Shown here one piece after another: positions 27,590 to 37,199 of a stretch of DNA of 64,000 bases (its first letter is position 1; each line of letters begins with the position of its first letter). The DNA lies in the NCBI RefSeq assembly GCF_003353175.1, contig NZ_QHKS01000001.1:62001-126000 (forward strand). Direction: 5' to 3'. This stretch comes from Paraburkholderia lacunae (lineage in GTDB: Bacteria; Pseudomonadota; Gammaproteobacteria; Burkholderiales; Burkholderiaceae). Both the position numbers and the translations under genes were made by a program. The notes under the pieces are model-generated. The model ran no database searches. It saw only the letters and a list, made by a program, of their open reading frames with translations, and was not told where the DNA came from.

Positions 27590-28245
27590 GCCTCCGAACG
27601 CGCGGCTCGCGGCAGCACCACCAGATAACGCCAGACTACTTCGGCCACCAGCAGCAGGCCGACCAGTCCGTATGCGATCGCGCCGTTGTAGAGCGACCAG
27701 TTCGCGCGGCTCCAGTACAAAGCGGTGTAAGCGGACAACGCGCCGTTCAGCACGAAGAACACGCACCACATCTGCGTCACGCGGCGCGTATGGCGCACGG
27801 CGGCCGGCGGCAGATCCGGATTGCCCAGCCGGGCGAATTTTTCGATCATCGACGGGCCGCGCACGAGCGTCGCGCCGAACGCGATCAATAGCCCGAGATT
27901 GACGAGCGACGGATAGAGGCGCAACAGCAGCTCGCTATTGGTCAGCACGATCGCCGCCGATGCGCAGCTCAGCAACAAGGCCACCGCCCAATCGATCGCT
28001 GAGAGCCGCCGCAGCGACGTCGCGACCGCGCCGCTGCCGGCCCAGCGTTGCAGCCACAAAATAGCGAACAGCATGCAGCCGACATAGCGCGGCGTGTCCC
28101 AACGCCACGCGCACAGAATCAGCGCGGGATAGGCGAGCTTCAGCACGACCTGAACGACGGTCTTGGTCCAGCTGCGCTCAGTGCCGGGCGTGGCCTCGCC
28201 GGGCGGACTGACCGCCGCTTGCATGCGCGAACGCACGGATGGCAT
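27586..28245 (-). CDS. COG4648-type membrane protein (APE cluster)
   Basis: A 219-residue integral membrane protein with about six hydrophobic segments (including YPALILCAWRW, WAVALLLSCASAAIVL and LVGLLLVAEVVWRYLVVL) and a conserved central stretch GPSMIEKFARLGNPDLPP followed by TRRVTQMWCVFFVLNG. Proteins of this type are encoded in most APE clusters beside the ACP and ligase genes, but their function is unknown; help with membrane assembly or flipping is a guess. Its ATG overlaps the ACP stop (TGATG). Confidence 0.82.
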   Translation of the reverse strand: MPSVRSRMQAAVSPPGEATPGTERSWTKTVVQVVLKLAYPALILCAWRWDTPRYVGCMLFAILWLQRWAGSGAVATSLRRLSAIDWAVALLLSCASAAIVLTNSELLLRLYPSLVNLGLLIAFGATLVRGPSMIEKFARLGNPDLPPAAVRHTRRVTQMWCVFFVLNGALSAYTALYWSRANWSLYNGAIAYGLVGLLLVAEVVWRYLVVLPRAARSEA

Positions 28246-28496
28246 CAGCCCTGCGCCGCCAGCAGCGATTCGACCGCGCCGATCACATCGCCGACCGTGC
28301 GCACCGACTTGAACTCTTCCGGCTTGATGCGGCGGCCGGTCATTTCCTGCAATTTGATCGCGAGGTCGACGGCGTCGATGCTGTCGAGATCGAGGTCTTC
28401 AAACAGGTTCGCCTCGGGCGTCACGCGTTCCGGCTCGATCGCGAAGTTCTCTTTGAAGATGGCACGGATGCGCTCAAGAATATCTGCCTCGGACAC
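28245..28496 (-). CDS. acyl carrier protein 2 (APE cluster)
   Basis: An 83-residue acyl carrier protein. The phosphopantetheine attachment site is Ser39 in DLDLDSIDAVDL. The small acidic four-helix pattern and length are standard. It follows ACP 1 after three bases and precedes the membrane protein. One ACP probably holds the growing polyene and the other the starter or lipid intermediate, but which is which cannot be told from sequence. Confidence 0.95.
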   Translation of the reverse strand: MSEADILERIRAIFKENFAIEPERVTPEANLFEDLDLDSIDAVDLAIKLQEMTGRRIKPEEFKSVRTVGDVIGAVESLLAAQG

Positions 28497-28499
28497 GAT

Positions 28500-28799
28500 T
28501 TATTCCCCCCTCTTTGTGGTTTCGTTCGCAGCGTGCGCCGCTTCGCGCTGGCTGGCGACCAGCGCGGCCAGTGTACTGATCGAACGGAAGTGCTCACGCG
28601 TGCGTTCGTCGTTCGCTGCGATGGTCAGTTGGTATTGTTTGCGCAGCACGATGCCGATTTCGAGCGCGTCGATCGAATCGAGCCCGATGCCGTCGGTATC
28701 GAACAACGGTGCATTGTCGTCGATATCGGCGGGACTCAGGTCTTCCAGATCGAGCGCTTCGATCAGAAGCTGTTTAATTTCCAGTTTTAAAGAATCCAT
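28500..28799 (-). CDS. acyl carrier protein 1 (APE cluster)
   Basis: A 99-residue acyl carrier protein with the phosphopantetheine site at Ser42 in GIGLDSIDALEIG. It has a longer loop before the site and a C-terminal tail rich in Ala, Glu and Lys compared with ACP 2. The start overlaps the acyltransferase gene by 26 bases. Confidence 0.94.
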   Translation of the reverse strand: MDSLKLEIKQLLIEALDLEDLSPADIDDNAPLFDTDGIGLDSIDALEIGIVLRKQYQLTIAANDERTREHFRSISTLAALVASQREAAHAANETTKRGE

Positions 28800-29568
28800 A
28801 ATCGAACAGGTGCCGGGTAATGTGTGCTTCGATGGCGCTTGTCACGCTGCGCGCCGCGAGAGACGGTGAAGTGCCGTGAGCCGCAAAGTGTTCGACGCCA
28901 AGCGGCTCGAGCACGTTCACGCGCATCCGGAAAGCACGCGCCGGGACGTCGTACCAGCGCATCTGCTTGGTGAACGCCGGCGGATCGCAATCCATCAGCA
29001 CCGGCACGATCGGCGCGCCGGCTTTCAGCGCCATGTGCGCGAAACCGCGCGAAAACGCGTGCAGCCGGTTCGGCGCGGGGCTGCGCGTGCCCTCGGGAAA
29101 AATGATCATCGTGTAGCCTGCCGCAAGCTGCCGCGCGCCGGCCTCGACGAGTTCCGACGGATCGGCATTGCTCACATATTCAGCCGAGCGCACGATCCCC
29201 CAGAAACACGGGTTGCTCCAATGCGCGTTCTTCACCACGCAACAGGCGCGCGGTACCAACGACAGCAGCACCATCACGTCGAGATAGGTCGGGTGATTGG
29301 CGACGACAATCGCCGGACCGCCCTCGCGCAACACCTGTGCGCCCGACACCTCGAACTCCATCACGCCGATGCGCTGCAACACCGCGACCAGCACGCGGAA
29401 AAACCCATGGATCACACTCGCCACCCCACGCTGACGCGACGCCCGATGCGGCCACAGCCACGCAAACGGGAACACCAGCACCGAGAACAGCACGCCGCAG
29501 ATGCCGAACACCACGAAGGCCATGCCCGTCGCGCAGAACCGCCAGCCGTAATCAAGCCGCGCGGTCAT
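28774..29568 (-). CDS. PlsC-like 1-acylglycerol-3-phosphate acyltransferase (APE cluster)
   Basis: A 264-residue membrane acyltransferase. After one or two N-terminal hydrophobic helices come the LPLAT motifs NHPTYLD (NHx4D, block I) and FPEGTRS (block III). It could acylate the lipid anchor with the polyene or with a fatty acid. The start overlaps the chain-length-factor-like gene by 17 bases. ATG 29568 gives a normal N-terminus ahead of the first helix. Confidence 0.9.
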   Translation of the reverse strand: MTARLDYGWRFCATGMAFVVFGICGVLFSVLVFPFAWLWPHRASRQRGVASVIHGFFRVLVAVLQRIGVMEFEVSGAQVLREGGPAIVVANHPTYLDVMVLLSLVPRACCVVKNAHWSNPCFWGIVRSAEYVSNADPSELVEAGARQLAAGYTMIIFPEGTRSPAPNRLHAFSRGFAHMALKAGAPIVPVLMDCDPPAFTKQMRWYDVPARAFRMRVNVLEPLGVEHFAAHGTSPSLAARSVTSAIEAHITRHLFDYGFFKTGN

Positions 29569-30295
29569 GCCAGCTCCAATGCCACGTGGCGCCGATGCCT
29601 TGCCAGGCGGCGGACTCGCGGGTGTCGAGACAGTGCTGCAGCGCCTGGCTCTGCGTCGCAAACCGCTCGTCCGCGTCTGCCCGGCTCGCCGGGTCCGCCA
29701 GGCTTGCCGCCTGCCCCGGCCCGGACGCAACCGCCGCGCCCGCGCCGGACAGCGTGCAGACGAGCTGGCCGGCTGCCGTGTCCTTGTCCAGCAGGATCGC
29801 GATCGCGCCGCCCTGCACTTCGTCTTCAATCGTGCCGTACGCGGGATCGGCCGGTTCGTCGGCGTACACCAGCAGCACCGGCGACCCAGGCTGCGCCGCA
29901 TATTGCGCGTACGCCTCGAGCAGCGCGTAGCCGAGCGTTTCAGCGCCGGCGGAGATCGCGCTGGCGGCCGAGCGGTCGCCGCGCGCAATGCCGAACACGC
30001 CGGTCATTGCGTTCAGCACGGACAGGCTGAACGCGGTCGGCGACACCGGCTCCCCCGCGCTGATCGCGCGCAGGATGTCGGTGGTGCGCCGCAATTCGCC
30101 GTGGCGCGAGGCAAACACGACCCGCACCTCATCCTGCGCCACGCAATCATGCGCCACTTTCAGGGCGATTCTGGACAAAGTGCTCAGGCGACGCCGCACG
30201 ATCGGCTCGATAAAGCCAATATCGGGTGCGGCAGATGCGGCAGCAGGCCAGCTAGACCAGCGAGCGACCGGAATGGTCCAGTGCAGATCGGGCAT
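29552..30295 (-). CDS. ketosynthase-like chain-length-factor protein (first gene of the APE operon)
   Basis: A 247-residue protein resembling only the N-terminal half of ketosynthases (PF13723-type). Where active enzymes have the nucleophilic Cys it reads SAISAGAETLGY, and no histidine motifs follow. Such half-size proteins pair with the active ketosynthase in APE systems (ApeC-like) to set chain length. ATG 30295 gives the usual MPDLHWTIPVARWS N-terminus. It begins the operon, with about 580 bases of non-coding DNA upstream. Confidence 0.82.
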   Translation of the reverse strand: MPDLHWTIPVARWSSWPAAASAAPDIGFIEPIVRRRLSTLSRIALKVAHDCVAQDEVRVVFASRHGELRRTTDILRAISAGEPVSPTAFSLSVLNAMTGVFGIARGDRSAASAISAGAETLGYALLEAYAQYAAQPGSPVLLVYADEPADPAYGTIEDEVQGGAIAILLDKDTAAGQLVCTLSGAGAAVASGPGQAASLADPASRADADERFATQSQALQHCLDTRESAAWQGIGATWHWSWHDRAA

Positions 30296-30880
30296 ATCGG
30301 TGTTCGCGCGTAGAAGCGAGGAGAGGCTGAACGCGCCTGACGGGAAACACGCCGTCACAGCATGTGCGCGCCGCGCGGACCGGCAACCTCCAAACAGGGG
30401 TCAATCCAATCTTCTTATGAGGTTCAGCTATATAACGGCACATGGCCCCATTTATTTAGCCGCCATCGCCGTTTTCGGGGTTGGATTGTTCGAAGCTCCC
30501 TGTGGTCGCCGGGAATCATACTGAATATTGTGAATTAAATCAGCCACAAAAGACGTATCCATCTGTATCCGTATCGCCGGTGCGACGGACGATTTTGCAT
30601 CGGTCATGCGGTACTCCAGCGGCATATCTGCGCGCCGCGATTGCGCTGGAACGCCGTTCGCACCGGGCTGTTCAGTCTCACACCCGGCAAATGCGGCCAC
30701 CCATGCTTTCATTTGCCATTCAATGCGCCTGTTGCAGTTCGGCACACTTCGGCTCGGTGCGGCGATTTCGCTCGCCGCACGGCTTGTGCGCCACAGCTAA
30801 GCAGACCCGCGCAGCCGGCTGTTGCGGCGTTTTATGAGCGGCGGCCGTGGCGGATTCAGGCGTCGCGGGAATTCTGTGCT
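30296..30880. other. intergenic region between the APE operon and the manganese exporter
   Basis: No convincing gene was found. The region must hold the promoter and leader of the APE operon (- strand). AT-richer patches lie at 30410-30460 and 30515-30560, including a TTATAT-containing stretch, but no clear -35/-10 pair could be assigned. ORFs here are short and lack coding character. Confidence 0.5.
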
Positions 30881-30888
30881 GTTATACT
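30880..30888 (+). promoter_or_regulatory. extended -10 promoter of the manganese riboswitch RNA
   Basis: TGTTATACT is an extended -10 (TGn plus TATACT) starting about 10 bases before the riboswitch. The -35 region is weak, as is common for extended -10 promoters. Confidence 0.55.
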
Positions 30889-30894
30889 CCGTCC

Positions 30895-31040
30895 CTCATT
30901 GGGGAGTAGCCGCCCCGCGACACGTCCGCGCCGCTGTGATCTGGGTGCGTCGAGCGTGTGATTCGCGGGGGCGCCTGTCAACAGACTTGGCCTGCAAGGC
31001 CATGGCAGACGCAGCCTCTGGCCTGGCGAGACCGATGATC
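30895..31040 (+). promoter_or_regulatory. yybP-ykoY manganese riboswitch
   Basis: The conserved pieces of the Mn2+-sensing yybP-ykoY RNA are visible in order: GGGGAGTAGCCG at 30901, CTGTCAACAGACTTGGCC at 30975, AAGGCCATGGCAGACGCAGCC, and GCCTGGCGAGACCGATGA near 31021. It lies upstream of the GDT1-family gene, the standard partner in beta-proteobacteria. Mn2+ binding would switch on exporter expression. The boundary is approximate. Confidence 0.88.
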
Positions 31041-31115
31041 CACACGCGCTGCAAGAGGGCCCGGCGCGTCGTGGGTCGTCGCTCGTTCATATCTCGGCCC
31101 GGGGAAAATCAAAAC

Positions 31116-31688
31116 GTGGACCACGCTTTTCTTATTTCGACCGGAGCGGTCACGCTCGCCGAAATCGGCGACAAGACGCAATTGCTCTCGCTCGTTCTTG
31201 CCGCCCGTTATCGCAAACCGCTGCCGATCATTCTCGGCGTGCTGGTCGCCACCCTCGTCAATCATGCCTGCGCCGGGGCGCTCGGCGCGTGGCTCGGCTC
31301 GCTGCTCACCCCTACCATCATGCGCTGGGCGCTGGCCGCGTCGTTCATCGGCATGGGCTTGTGGATTCTGGTGCCCGACAAACTCGACGACGAGGAAGCC
31401 AACACCAACCGCACGCATTTCGGCGTGTTCGGCGCAACCGTGGTGACCTTTTTTCTCGCGGAAATGGGCGACAAGACGCAGATCGCGACCGTTGCCCTCG
31501 CGGCGCGCTTTCACGATTTCTTCGGCGTGGTGGCGGGCACGACGCTCGGCATGATGATCGCCAACGTGCCGGCGATCCTGCTCGGCGACCGCTTCGCCCA
31601 CAAGCTGCCGACCCATGTCGTGCACGGCATCGCCGCCGTGATGTTCGTGGTGCTGGGGGCGATGGCGTTGTTCGGCGTCGGCGTCTAG
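31116..31688 (+). CDS. GDT1/UPF0016-family manganese exporter
   Basis: A 190-residue six-helix inner-membrane cation transporter. The two signature motifs are present: TLAEIGDKTQLLS and FLAEMGDKTQIAT (ExGD-K/R-T). It exports Mn2+ (MneA/Mnx type). The start is GTG 31116, preceded by GGGGAAAA, and gives the usual MDHAFLISTGAV N-terminus. It is controlled by the manganese riboswitch just upstream and followed by a terminator. Confidence 0.92.
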   Translation: MDHAFLISTGAVTLAEIGDKTQLLSLVLAARYRKPLPIILGVLVATLVNHACAGALGAWLGSLLTPTIMRWALAASFIGMGLWILVPDKLDDEEANTNRTHFGVFGATVVTFFLAEMGDKTQIATVALAARFHDFFGVVAGTTLGMMIANVPAILLGDRFAHKLPTHVVHGIAAVMFVVLGAMALFGVGV

Positions 31689-31737
31689 GCGCGGCGGCCA
31701 GGTGCTCCTCGCCTGGGCGCGCCAAGCTCCGGAACAG

Positions 31738-31776
31738 AACGGCCCGGCAGGAATCACCTGCCGGGCCGTTTTTTGT
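31738..31776 (+). terminator. rho-independent terminator
   Basis: An 11-bp GC stem (CGGCCCGGCAG with CTGCCGGGCCG) is followed by TTTTTT. It ends the manganese exporter transcript. Confidence 0.9.
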
Positions 31777-31815
31777 TGCGCCGCAGCGTATGCGTTTCGA
31801 CGCAGCGTTTGCGCT

Positions 31816-32505
31816 TTATTGCACCGCCTTCGCGCCTGACGCAGGCGCGGCGGGCGCGACGCCCGTTACGGCAACTTCGTTCGACGACCCGCCGTTTTGG
31901 TCGAGCGGAATCTTCACCGTGTGCACGACGCCGTTGCCGAGCGGGAAGTCGGCCAGCGCGCTACGCGCCAGATAAGGCATGGACCGCACCAACGACGATT
32001 CGCCGCCGGAGTTGCGCGCTGTCACGTTGTAGACCTCCTTGCCGGTCGTACGCTCGGTGATCCGTACGCCGAGCAGGTGCGTGTAGATCGGGTAGCTCTG
32101 ATTCACGTATCCGGCCGGGTAAGGTCCCCATGGACCCCACGGATCGAACGGCCGGCCCCAATAGGGCCCCGGCCATGGGTTGTAATAGACCGGCTCGGCG
32201 ACCGTCACCATGTCCGAGCGAATGCCATACGACAGCCCAACCAGATAACGCGCCTGCGCTGCATCGACCTGACGGAACGCATGCGGCGCGAGTTCGTTCG
32301 CGACGACGCGTTCGTAAGTAGAGAGTTCCAGGTTGTTCTTTTGATCGGCCGCGCGGGTGAACGCATAGGTCCGGGTGGCGTCGCTGCCGTTCCAGTCGGA
32401 GAACGCCGTGACCTGGGTGGTCACGTAGGTCGTGCAGCCGGACAGCAGCACCGTCAACGCCGCTAGCGACAGCGTAGCGCGGCGGGTCCATCGATCGATT
32501 TTCAT
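31816..32505 (-). CDS. DUF4136-type outer-membrane lipoprotein
   Basis: A 229-residue lipoprotein. The signal sequence ends in the lipobox LLSGC with Cys24. The mature part (TYAFTRAADQKNNLELSTYERVVANELAP) matches the DUF4136 family. A Pro/Gly/Trp/Tyr-rich stretch (YYNPWPGPYWGRPFDPWGPW) sits in the middle. Function is unknown; these proteins sit in the cell envelope. It is convergent with the manganese exporter and divergent from pepN. Confidence 0.83.
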   Translation of the reverse strand: MKIDRWTRRATLSLAALTVLLSGCTTYVTTQVTAFSDWNGSDATRTYAFTRAADQKNNLELSTYERVVANELAPHAFRQVDAAQARYLVGLSYGIRSDMVTVAEPVYYNPWPGPYWGRPFDPWGPWGPYPAGYVNQSYPIYTHLLGVRITERTTGKEVYNVTARNSGGESSLVRSMPYLARSALADFPLGNGVVHTVKIPLDQNGGSSNEVAVTGVAPAAPASGAKAVQ

Positions 32506-32752
32506 GGTCTACCTCGTGTTGCCTGTTATCGCCAGTCATGGCCGGGTTCGTTCATGCGCACGCTTTCGCGCGCCAAGGCGCGCCCCGCTAAAGCACGCCT
32601 CACGAAAGCGCGCCCGATAATACGCTGACCTGGCGATTCGGTAAAAAGTTCGCCCCGCACGAACCGCCGAGGCTTTGTACAATGGCTCGACAAGCCCGGC
32701 TCGCGTGCCCTTCCCGCGCGTGACGGCTCGAGTCCCATCACTACAGAACGCC

Positions 32753-35458
32753 ATGGCCGATACCGCAACGCCCAATGTGATCCGCCGCGCCGATTACGCG
32801 CCGCCCGCCTTCCTGATCGACACTGTCGCACTGGAGTTCGATCTGGTCCCCGAACGCACCGTCGTCAAAAATACGATGCGCGTGCGCCGCAATCCGGACG
32901 CCGCCCGCGCCGCGCATCTCGAACTGATGGGCGAGCAACTCGAGTTCGTGAGCGCCGCCATCGACGGCTCGCCCTTCACCAATGCGCATGCGCACGAGCA
33001 CGGCCTGATCCTCGACAACGTGCCGGACGCTTTCGAGCTGACGCTCACCAGCATTTGCAATCCGGCGGAGAACACCACGCTGTCGGGCCTCTATGTGTCG
33101 GGCGGCAACTTCTTCACGCAGTGCGAGGCCGAGGGCTTTCGCCGCATCACCTACTTCCTCGACCGCCCGGACGTGATGTCGACCTTCACGGTCACGCTGC
33201 GCGCCGGCAAGGCCGACTATCCGGTGCTGCTGTCGAACGGCAATCTGCTTGAAGAAGGCGATCTGCCGGACGGCCGCCATTTCGCGCGTTGGGAAGATCC
33301 GTTCAGAAAGCCGAGCTATCTGTTCGCGCTGGTCGCGGGCAAGCTGGTCGCGCTCGAAGAACGCGTGAAGACCGGCTCGGGCAAGGAAAAGCTGCTGCAG
33401 GTGTGGGTCGAACCACACGATCTCGACAAGACCCGTCACGCCATGGATTCGCTGATCCACTCGATCCGCTGGGATGAGGAACGCTTCGGGCTCGAACTCG
33501 ATCTGGACCGCTTCATGATCGTCGCCGTGAGCGACTTCAACATGGGTGCGATGGAGAACAAGGGGCTCAACATCTTCAACACGAAGTACGTGCTGGCGAA
33601 CCCCGAAACGGCAACGGACACCGACTTCGCGAACATCGAGGCGGTGGTCGGCCACGAGTACTTCCACAATTGGACCGGTAACCGCGTCACGTGCCGCGAC
33701 TGGTTCCAGCTGAGCCTGAAAGAAGGCCTGACGGTGTTCCGCGATCAGGAATTCTCGGCCGACATGGCAGGCGGCCAGAGCAACGGTAGCGACGAAGCCG
33801 CGCGCGCCACCAAACGCATCGAAGACGTGCGCGTGCTGCGCCAGATGCAGTTCGCCGAAGACGCCGGTCCCATGGCGCATCCGGTGCGTCCGGAAAGCTA
33901 CGTCGAGATCAACAACTTCTACACGATGACCGTCTACGAGAAAGGCTCGGAAGTCGTGCGGATGTATCAGACGTTGTTCGGCCGCGAGGGTTTTCGCAAA
34001 GGCATGGACCTGTACTTCAAGCGCCACGACGGCCAGGCGGTGACCTGCGACGATTTCCGTCACGCGCTTGCCGACGCGAACGGCCGCGACCTCGCGCAAT
34101 TCGAGCGCTGGTATAGCCAGGCCGGCACGCCGCGCGTGTCTGTGCACACGAAGTACGACGCCGCTCAGCAACGCTACAGCGTGTCACTCACGCAAGGTTA
34201 TGGCGAAACCGCGCCGGCCGCGCGCGAAACACAAAAAGGACCGCTGCTGATCCCGTTCGCGATCGGTTTGATCGATAAGGACGGCAAGGATCTGCCGCTG
34301 CAGCTGGAAGGCGAAGCCAACGCGTCGGCCTCCACCACGCGCGTGCTCGAATTCACGCAGACCGAACAGACCTTCACTTTCGTCAACGTGGCGCAAGAAC
34401 CGCTGCCCTCGCTGCTGCGCAATTTCTCGTCGCCGGTGATCGTCGAATACGACTATTCGGCGGAACAGCTGGCGTTCCTGCTTGCGCACGACAGCGATCC
34501 GTTCAACCGTTGGGAAGCCGGCCAACGGCTCGCCACGCGCGAGTTGCTGGCGCTGGCCGGGCGCGCGGCGACCGGCGCGCCGCTGCAACTCGACGATTCG
34601 GTCGTTGCCGCATTCGCCCGTGTACTGACCGACGAAACGCTCTCGCCGGCGTTTCGCGAACTGGCGCTGATGCTGCCGTCGGAAACGTACCTGGCCGAGC
34701 AGATGGCCGAATCGAATCCAGCCGCGGTTCACGCGGCGCGCCAGTTCGTGCGCAAACGTCTCGCGAACGCGCTGAAGAAGGACTGGCTCGCGGTGTATGA
34801 GCAGCATCGCACGCCGGGTGAGTACGAAGCGACGCCTGAGGCCTCCGGTCACCGCACGTTGAAGAATCTCGCGCTGTCGTATCTCGCGGAACTGGACGAC
34901 CCGGCTGAAGCCGTGCGCCTCGCGTCCGCGCAGTACGACGCGGCCAACAACATGACCGACCGCTCGGCGGCGCTCTCGGCATTGCTCAATGTGTCGGCGG
35001 CCAACGGCGGCAGCGCAGAGGCGCAGCAGGCGCTGGACGATTTCTACCAACGCTTCGAAAAGGAGCCGCTCGTCATCGACAAGTGGTTCGCTTTGCAGGC
35101 GACGCAACGCGGCAGCGCGCAGCGTCCGGTGATCGACATCGTGCGCAAGCTGATGACGCATCCGGCGTTCAACCTGAAGAACCCGAATCGCGCGCGCTCG
35201 CTGATTTTCAGCTTCTGCGCGGCAAATCCGGCGCAGTTCCATGCCGAAGACGGTTCGGGCTATACGTTCTGGGCGGACCAGGTCATCGCGCTCGACGCCC
35301 TCAATCCGCAAGTCGCCGCGCGCCTCGCCCGCTCGCTGGAATTGTGGCGCCGCTTCACGCCGATGCTGCGCGACGGCATGCGCGCGGCGCTGGAGAAGGT
35401 CGCTGCGCAGGTGAAGTCGCGCGACGTGCGGGAGATCGTGGAGAAGGCACTGGCATGA
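32753..35458 (+). CDS. pepN: aminopeptidase N
   Basis: A 901-residue M1-family zinc metallopeptidase that trims N-terminal residues from peptides in the cytoplasm. The substrate-recognition GAMEN motif (FNMGAMENKGLNIFN) and the zinc site HEYFH at residues 301-305, with the third ligand Glu in SLKEGLTVF, are intact. The start at 32753 begins MADTATPN; the 26 upstream in-frame residues overlap likely promoter sequence. It stands alone and is followed by a terminator. Confidence 0.96.
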   Translation: MADTATPNVIRRADYAPPAFLIDTVALEFDLVPERTVVKNTMRVRRNPDAARAAHLELMGEQLEFVSAAIDGSPFTNAHAHEHGLILDNVPDAFELTLTSICNPAENTTLSGLYVSGGNFFTQCEAEGFRRITYFLDRPDVMSTFTVTLRAGKADYPVLLSNGNLLEEGDLPDGRHFARWEDPFRKPSYLFALVAGKLVALEERVKTGSGKEKLLQVWVEPHDLDKTRHAMDSLIHSIRWDEERFGLELDLDRFMIVAVSDFNMGAMENKGLNIFNTKYVLANPETATDTDFANIEAVVGHEYFHNWTGNRVTCRDWFQLSLKEGLTVFRDQEFSADMAGGQSNGSDEAARATKRIEDVRVLRQMQFAEDAGPMAHPVRPESYVEINNFYTMTVYEKGSEVVRMYQTLFGREGFRKGMDLYFKRHDGQAVTCDDFRHALADANGRDLAQFERWYSQAGTPRVSVHTKYDAAQQRYSVSLTQGYGETAPAARETQKGPLLIPFAIGLIDKDGKDLPLQLEGEANASASTTRVLEFTQTEQTFTFVNVAQEPLPSLLRNFSSPVIVEYDYSAEQLAFLLAHDSDPFNRWEAGQRLATRELLALAGRAATGAPLQLDDSVVAAFARVLTDETLSPAFRELALMLPSETYLAEQMAESNPAAVHAARQFVRKRLANALKKDWLAVYEQHRTPGEYEATPEASGHRTLKNLALSYLAELDDPAEAVRLASAQYDAANNMTDRSAALSALLNVSAANGGSAEAQQALDDFYQRFEKEPLVIDKWFALQATQRGSAQRPVIDIVRKLMTHPAFNLKNPNRARSLIFSFCAANPAQFHAEDGSGYTFWADQVIALDALNPQVAARLARSLELWRRFTPMLRDGMRAALEKVAAQVKSRDVREIVEKALA

Positions 35459-35487
35459 CGATCGTCTGACCGCGCTTCTGGCATCGG

Positions 35488-35518
35488 AAAGCCGGCACAT
35501 GTTGCCGGCTTTTTTTCG
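35488..35518 (+). terminator. rho-independent terminator after pepN
   Basis: The stem AAAGCCGGCA/TGCCGGCTTT has a 5-base loop and a trailing T-run. Confidence 0.88.
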
Positions 35519-35875
35519 TCCTGACTTCGTGTCCGCCGTGCGGTTCGCGTTAGCCATCTGGACGACTGTTCGGCTACGACCTGCGCGTCGCCACCACCGC
35601 GGCCGGTGAGCAGATCGAACGCGAGATCGAGCCGCTGCCCAAGGCGGACCGCCCCAAAATGCCCAGGATCTCGGCCGTACACGCCCGCGCGGCGGCGCTC
35701 GCAGCCCGTCTGAGCGGCACCGTCACGACCATTAACCCGCGCCGCAAGGCCTGCATGCCGCCCGGCAATGCAAAGCCGAACCACGCAGCCGCACGCCCAT
35801 TCATCTCAAAAGCACGGAGTCGACACAACGAGCGGTTAAAATCGAAACATTCCTCAAGCCTCCCGGAGTACAGCA
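35519..35875. other. intergenic region before fbp, possible gene relic
   Basis: One frame stays open from about 35569 into the fbp leader (LFGYDLRVATTAAGEQ, then LPKADRPKMPRISAVHARAA) with coding-like GC3 for the first ~130 bases. There is no start or recognisable domain. It may be the tail of a decayed gene. The fbp promoter should lie in the final 80 bases. Confidence 0.3.
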
Positions 35876-36892
<1,017 letters not shown>

Positions 36893-36902
36893 GTATAGGG
36901 GC

Positions 36903-36932
36903 TTGCCAAGCTCATAAAGAAGTCCATATAAT
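36903..36932 (+). promoter_or_regulatory. sigma70-type promoter of tRNA-Thr
   Basis: TTGCCA (36903-36908) and a consensus TATAAT (36927-36932) are 18 bases apart, about 15 bases before the tRNA. Confidence 0.75.
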
Positions 36933-36947
36933 CTCGTTTCTCCTGAT

Positions 36948-37023
36948 GCCGGAATAGCTCAGACGGTAGAGCAGCGCATTCGTAATGCGAAGGTCGGGGG
37001 TTCGATTCCTCTTTCCGGCACCA
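36948..37023 (+). tRNA. tRNA-Thr (CGT)
   Basis: A 76-base tRNA with CCA encoded. The acceptor stem GCCGGAA pairs with TTCCGGC. The anticodon loop TTCGTAA gives anticodon CGT, reading ACG (threonine). The anticodon arm is nearly identical to E. coli tRNA-Thr(CGT). Confidence 0.96.
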
Positions 37024-37032
37024 ACAGATTCA

Positions 37033-37070
37033 AGCAAAAAGCCCAGTCATTGCGACTGGGCTTTTTGCTT
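37033..37070 (+). terminator. rho-independent terminator after tRNA-Thr
   Basis: A long stem (AGCAAAAAGCCCAGTC with GACTGGGCTTTTTGCT) contains A- and T-runs, so it can work in both directions. Confidence 0.88.
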
Positions 37071-37199
37071 TCTGCAGGACACGCGAGCGCTGCGCCACAA
37101 GTTCATTCATTGACACTTCATTCGCACTTCACAGTTGACACTTCAATTGCTGCTCGATGCAGCACTTCCCCAAACAAGGCCAGCGCGTTAATCCACGGT

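Noticed and set aside
30452..30745. Possible small genes in the APE/manganese-exporter intergenic region
   Set aside because: No ribosome-binding site or coding bias; AT-rich regulatory DNA is more likely.
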